This document shows positions 6,362 through 7,985 of a stretch of DNA of 7,985 nucleotides, one piece after another. The DNA lies in the NCBI GenBank assembly GCA_024691045.1, contig JAILOC010000135.1:1-7985 (forward strand). The letters run 5' to 3'. The position numbers were made by a program, and so were the translations under genes. This DNA is from Lachnospiraceae bacterium (GTDB taxonomy: Bacteria > Bacillota_A > Clostridia > Lachnospirales > Lachnospiraceae). The notes beneath the pieces are model-generated. The model was not told the DNA's origin and made no database searches. It was given only the letters and a program-made list of their open reading frames with translations. Position 1 is the first letter of the stretch, and each line of letters starts with the position of its first letter.

Positions 6362-6434
6362 TTTCTTATCTCCTTTTATTCTGCTTGGATCGTGTTTATC
6401 GGAAATGCGGTGTGACCCGTATCTCCTCTCTGTG

Positions 6435-6463
6435 ATAATAAGATAACAGATTTCGTATAACAG
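6435..6463 (-). promoter_or_regulatory. Possible weak promoter of the DUF4003-bce operon
   Basis: On the minus strand CTGTTA (6458-6463) is followed after 17 bp by TATTAT (6435-6440), giving a poor -35 and a 5-of-6 -10. The start site would be near 6428, leaving a leader of about 65 bases before the DUF4003 ATG. A poor -35 with an upstream dyad is what one expects of an activator-dependent promoter. The dyad at 6488-6505 would be centred about 69 bases upstream of the start site. An alternative pair, GTGACT with TATCTT at 16-bp spacing, overlaps the same area, so the exact promoter is uncertain. Confidence 0.35.
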
Positions 6464-6473
6464 TCACATCGAA

Positions 6474-6505
6474 TAACCTTACTCTAACCTTACAGTTTTG
6501 TAAGG
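6474..6505. promoter_or_regulatory. Candidate BceR-type binding site with repeated half-site
   Basis: Positions 6488-6505 form the perfect dyad CCTTACA-GTTT-TGTAAGG. One arm is repeated exactly 11 bp away: TAACCTTAC occurs at 6474-6482 and at 6485-6493. One helical turn between repeats is typical for OmpR-family regulators. As I recall it, the inverted repeat bound by BceR-type regulators has the form TNACA-N4-TGTAA, which this dyad fits exactly. It lies about 127 bases upstream of the DUF4003 start codon and just beyond the terminator of the PRPP-synthetase gene, so it should serve the leftward DUF4003/bce transcription unit. The dyad and repeat are seen directly; the regulator assignment is inferred. 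Confidence 0.55.
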
Positions 6506-6508
6506 CAG

Positions 6509-6538
6509 AAAAAAGGGCGTACGGATGACCGTACGCCC
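6509..6538 (-). terminator. Intrinsic terminator after the PRPP-synthetase gene
   Basis: On the minus strand GGGCGTACGG-TCAT-CCGTACGCCC forms a perfect 10-bp GC-rich stem with a 4-base loop, followed immediately by TTTTTT (6509-6514). It starts 16 bases after the stop codon of the PRPP-synthetase gene. It therefore separates the dnaC-like/prs transcription unit from the DUF4003/bce unit, and implies that the latter has its own promoter between 6362 and 6508. Confidence 0.93.
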
Positions 6539-6554
6539 GGGCATTTTATGGCTT

Positions 6555-7751
6555 TTATCCTTCACTCTCAAGCTCGCCGGAATTGTATCTTGCGACGATG
6601 CTCTGGATCCTCTCGTTGGGATTGAGGAGATCGGAGATTGAAGAGTCGTGATTGAGTGTATCGATGATGTATGCGATATACTTGCTCAGATCACAGCTGA
6701 TGTACCATTCCTTCTTAAGAAGCTCGGGAGTCTGGTAGATCAGATTCGTGGTGAGTATTCTCGAGATAAGTCCCTTCTCATATGCTTCATCGAACTTGGC
6801 AAGTCCGCCGGTGAAGAGACCGAATGTCGAAAAGACGAAAATATTCTTCGCATTTCTCGCCTTGAGCTCGGCAGCCACTTCAAGTACCGAATCACCGGAG
6901 GAGATCATATCGTCGATGATGATCATATCCTTGCCGGATACATCGCTTCCGAGGAATTCGTGTGAGATGATTGGATTCCTGCCGTTTACGATCTTACGGT
7001 AATCACGTCTCTTATAGAACATACCCATATCGATACCGAGAACGTTTGCAATATAGATCGCTCTTCTCATTCCGCCTTCATCGGGTGAGATGACCATCAT
7101 ATTATCCGAATCGATCTTAAGTCCCTTTACGTGACGGAGCAGTCCCTTGATGAACTGGTAAGGAACCTGTACGGTTTCGAAGCCGCTTAAGGGAATGGCG
7201 TTCTGAACCCTGGGATCGTGAGCATCGAAGGTGATGATATTGTCAACGCCCATGCGGACGAGTTCCTGAAGTGCTATCGCACAGTCGAGTGATTCACGTG
7301 CGGTTCTCTTGTGCTGGCGGCTCTCATACAGGAAGGGCATGATGACCGTGATCCTGCGGGCCTTACCGCCTACTGCCGCGATGATCCTTTTCAGATCCTG
7401 GAAATGATCGTCGGGGGACATGTGATTTTCATGTCCGCAGAGCGAGTATGTTTCCGAATAATTGAGTACGTCTACAAGAATGTAAAGATCGGTGCCTCTG
7501 ACAGATTCAAGGATCTCTCCCTTTCCTTCACCGGAACCGAATCTGGGGACTCTGGCTTTAAGAAGGTATGAATCTCTCTGATATCCCGAGAATGCGAGCG
7601 AACCCTTGTGCTCACTTTCTCTTTCCGAACGCCACTTGACCAGGTAAGAATCTACGCGCTCCGCAAGACTCCTGCATCCGTCAAGTGTTATTATCCCGAG
7701 AGAACCTACGGGAATACTTTCGAGATTTCTTTTTTCTTCACGCTTGGGCAT
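6555..7751 (-). CDS. prs: Divergent ribose-phosphate pyrophosphokinase (PRPP synthetase)
   Basis: The family converts ribose 5-phosphate and ATP to PRPP for nucleotide, histidine and tryptophan synthesis. The product has 398 residues against about 310-320 for the usual bacterial enzyme, with a long N-terminal part and an extended C-terminus. Recognisable elements are: ESVRGTDLYILVD (82-94); flexible-loop region ESRQHKRTARES (143-154), where the usual RQD is RQH; FDAHD (175-179) with the conserved His178; the SPDEGGMRRA block (222-231); KRR (247-249), the catalytic Lys/Arg pair; and PRPP loop IIIDDMISSGDSV (277-289), where the common (G)GT end is DS. The segment after ILVD (about 95-117, with NYSETYSLCGHENHMSPDD) differs from standard enzymes. 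Core catalytic residues persist, so activity is plausible, but it could be a second, specialised paralog. AGGAGA precedes the ATG at 7751. The gene begins 12 bp after the helicase-loader stop codon and ends at a strong terminator. Confidence 0.88.
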   Translation of the reverse strand: MPKREEKRNLESIPVGSLGIITLDGCRSLAERVDSYLVKWRSERESEHKGSLAFSGYQRDSYLLKARVPRFGSGEGKGEILESVRGTDLYILVDVLNYSETYSLCGHENHMSPDDHFQDLKRIIAAVGGKARRITVIMPFLYESRQHKRTARESLDCAIALQELVRMGVDNIITFDAHDPRVQNAIPLSGFETVQVPYQFIKGLLRHVKGLKIDSDNMMVISPDEGGMRRAIYIANVLGIDMGMFYKRRDYRKIVNGRNPIISHEFLGSDVSGKDMIIIDDMISSGDSVLEVAAELKARNAKNIFVFSTFGLFTGGLAKFDEAYEKGLISRILTTNLIYQTPELLKKEWYISCDLSKYIAYIIDTLNHDSSISDLLNPNERIQSIVARYNSGELESEG

Positions 7752-7763
7752 TTTTATCTCCTG

Positions 7764-7985
7764 TTAAATCACGGATCTGAGATCGGGTCCGCACATTTTT
7801 AACACATCATAGGATCCGGTTATCCTTGAGAATATCCTGTCGGAATACCGGTCCCTCAAAAGAGGCAGTTCGAGGTTTGTGGATATGATCACAGACTTCC
7901 TCGCATTGAACCTCTCGTTGATAATAGTAAAAAGTTCTGTCCCCACAAAAGAATTAGTCATCTCTGTGCCGAGATCGTCGATTAT
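7764..7985 (-). CDS. DnaC/IstB-like ATP-binding helicase loader, C-terminal part (truncated by window edge)
   Basis: Only the last 74 codons are in the window; the gene continues past the right edge. Visible AAA+ features are Walker B IIDDLGTE at the very beginning, sensor-1 STN in SVIISTN, and the arginine-finger/sensor region DRIFSRI. The closing MCGPDLR resembles the GxDxR ending of DnaC/DnaI-type loaders. Such proteins load the replicative helicase onto DNA at the origin or at restart sites, and related ATPases (IstB) assist transposition. No transposase or IS end is seen, and the neighbour is a nucleotide-metabolism gene, so a chromosomal replication role is more likely. The stop codon is 12 bp before the PRPP-synthetase ATG, implying co-transcription. 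Confidence 0.87.
   Translation of the reverse strand: MIDDLGTEMTNSFVGTELFTIINERFNARKSVIISTNLELPLLRDRYSDRIFSRITGSYDVLKMCGPDLRSVI

Noticed and set aside
6488..6505. MerR-type promoter dyad (CCTTAC...GTAAGG)
   Set aside because: MerR sites sit between -35 and -10 with 19-20 bp spacing. Here the flanking hexamers are poor (TTCTGC, TAGAGT at 18 bp) and no MerR gene is nearby. The BceR-like N4 form with a helical-turn repeat fits the context better, though MerR is not fully excluded.
7764..7985. IstB transposition helper of an IS21-like element
   Set aside because: No IstA transposase, terminal inverted repeats or target duplications are visible. The close coupling to a PRPP-synthetase gene favours a chromosomal helicase loader.

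Overview
The window looks like a chromosomal segment of a Clostridia-class Firmicute, most likely Lachnospiraceae. The evidence is moderate GC, strong GGAGG-type ribosome binding sites, a stand-alone BioY with a BirA operator, a BceAB-RS-type peptide-resistance module in ABC-then-TCS order, a DUF4003 protein, and a long divergent PRPP synthetase behind a DnaC-type helicase loader. The taxonomic placement is an inference from gene families; no rRNA or other marker is present. No mobile element, CRISPR array, tRNA or rRNA was seen.

Layout. (1) Positions 1-316 are an AT-rich control region packed with dyads. It contains a BirA-type biotin operator (203-245), two candidate rightward promoters, a candidate leftward promoter, a 16-bp perfect palindrome and a 9-bp dyad just before bioY. 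(2) Positions 317-862 on the + strand are bioY, the only rightward gene. (3) Positions 852-5318, all on the - strand, form a compact four-gene cluster read right to left: BceA-like ATPase, BceB-like 10-TM permease, OmpR-type response regulator and intramembrane-sensing histidine kinase. Each gene overlaps or nearly touches the next. The kinase gene converges on bioY with an 11-bp overlap, and the best terminator-like hairpin for the leftward operon lies inside the bioY coding sequence (731-761). (4) Positions 5381-6361 on the - strand are a DUF4003 gene, separated from the ATPase by 62 bp holding one strong hairpin and no obvious promoter. (5) Positions 6362-6554 are an intergenic region carrying the terminator of the gene to its right, an inverted repeat of the form TTACA-N4-TGTAA with an 11-bp-spaced repeat of one arm, and a possible weak promoter. 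(6) Positions 6555-7751 on the - strand are a PRPP-synthetase family gene, 12 bp downstream of (7) the 3' end of a DnaC/IstB-like helicase loader gene that runs off the right edge.

How it fits together. In Bce modules the ATPase and permease handle cell-wall-active peptides and also signal to the kinase, whose extracellular loop is too short to sense anything alone. The kinase phosphorylates the regulator, which activates the transporter genes. Here the only dyad resembling the site I recall for BceR-type regulators lies upstream of the DUF4003 gene, not directly upstream of the ATPase. That suggests a five-gene operon, DUF4003-bceA-bceB-bceR-bceS, with DUF4003 as leading member. The bioY unit is separate and probably repressed by BirA-biotinyl-AMP, but it is tied physically to the resistance operon by its convergent, overlapping 3' end.
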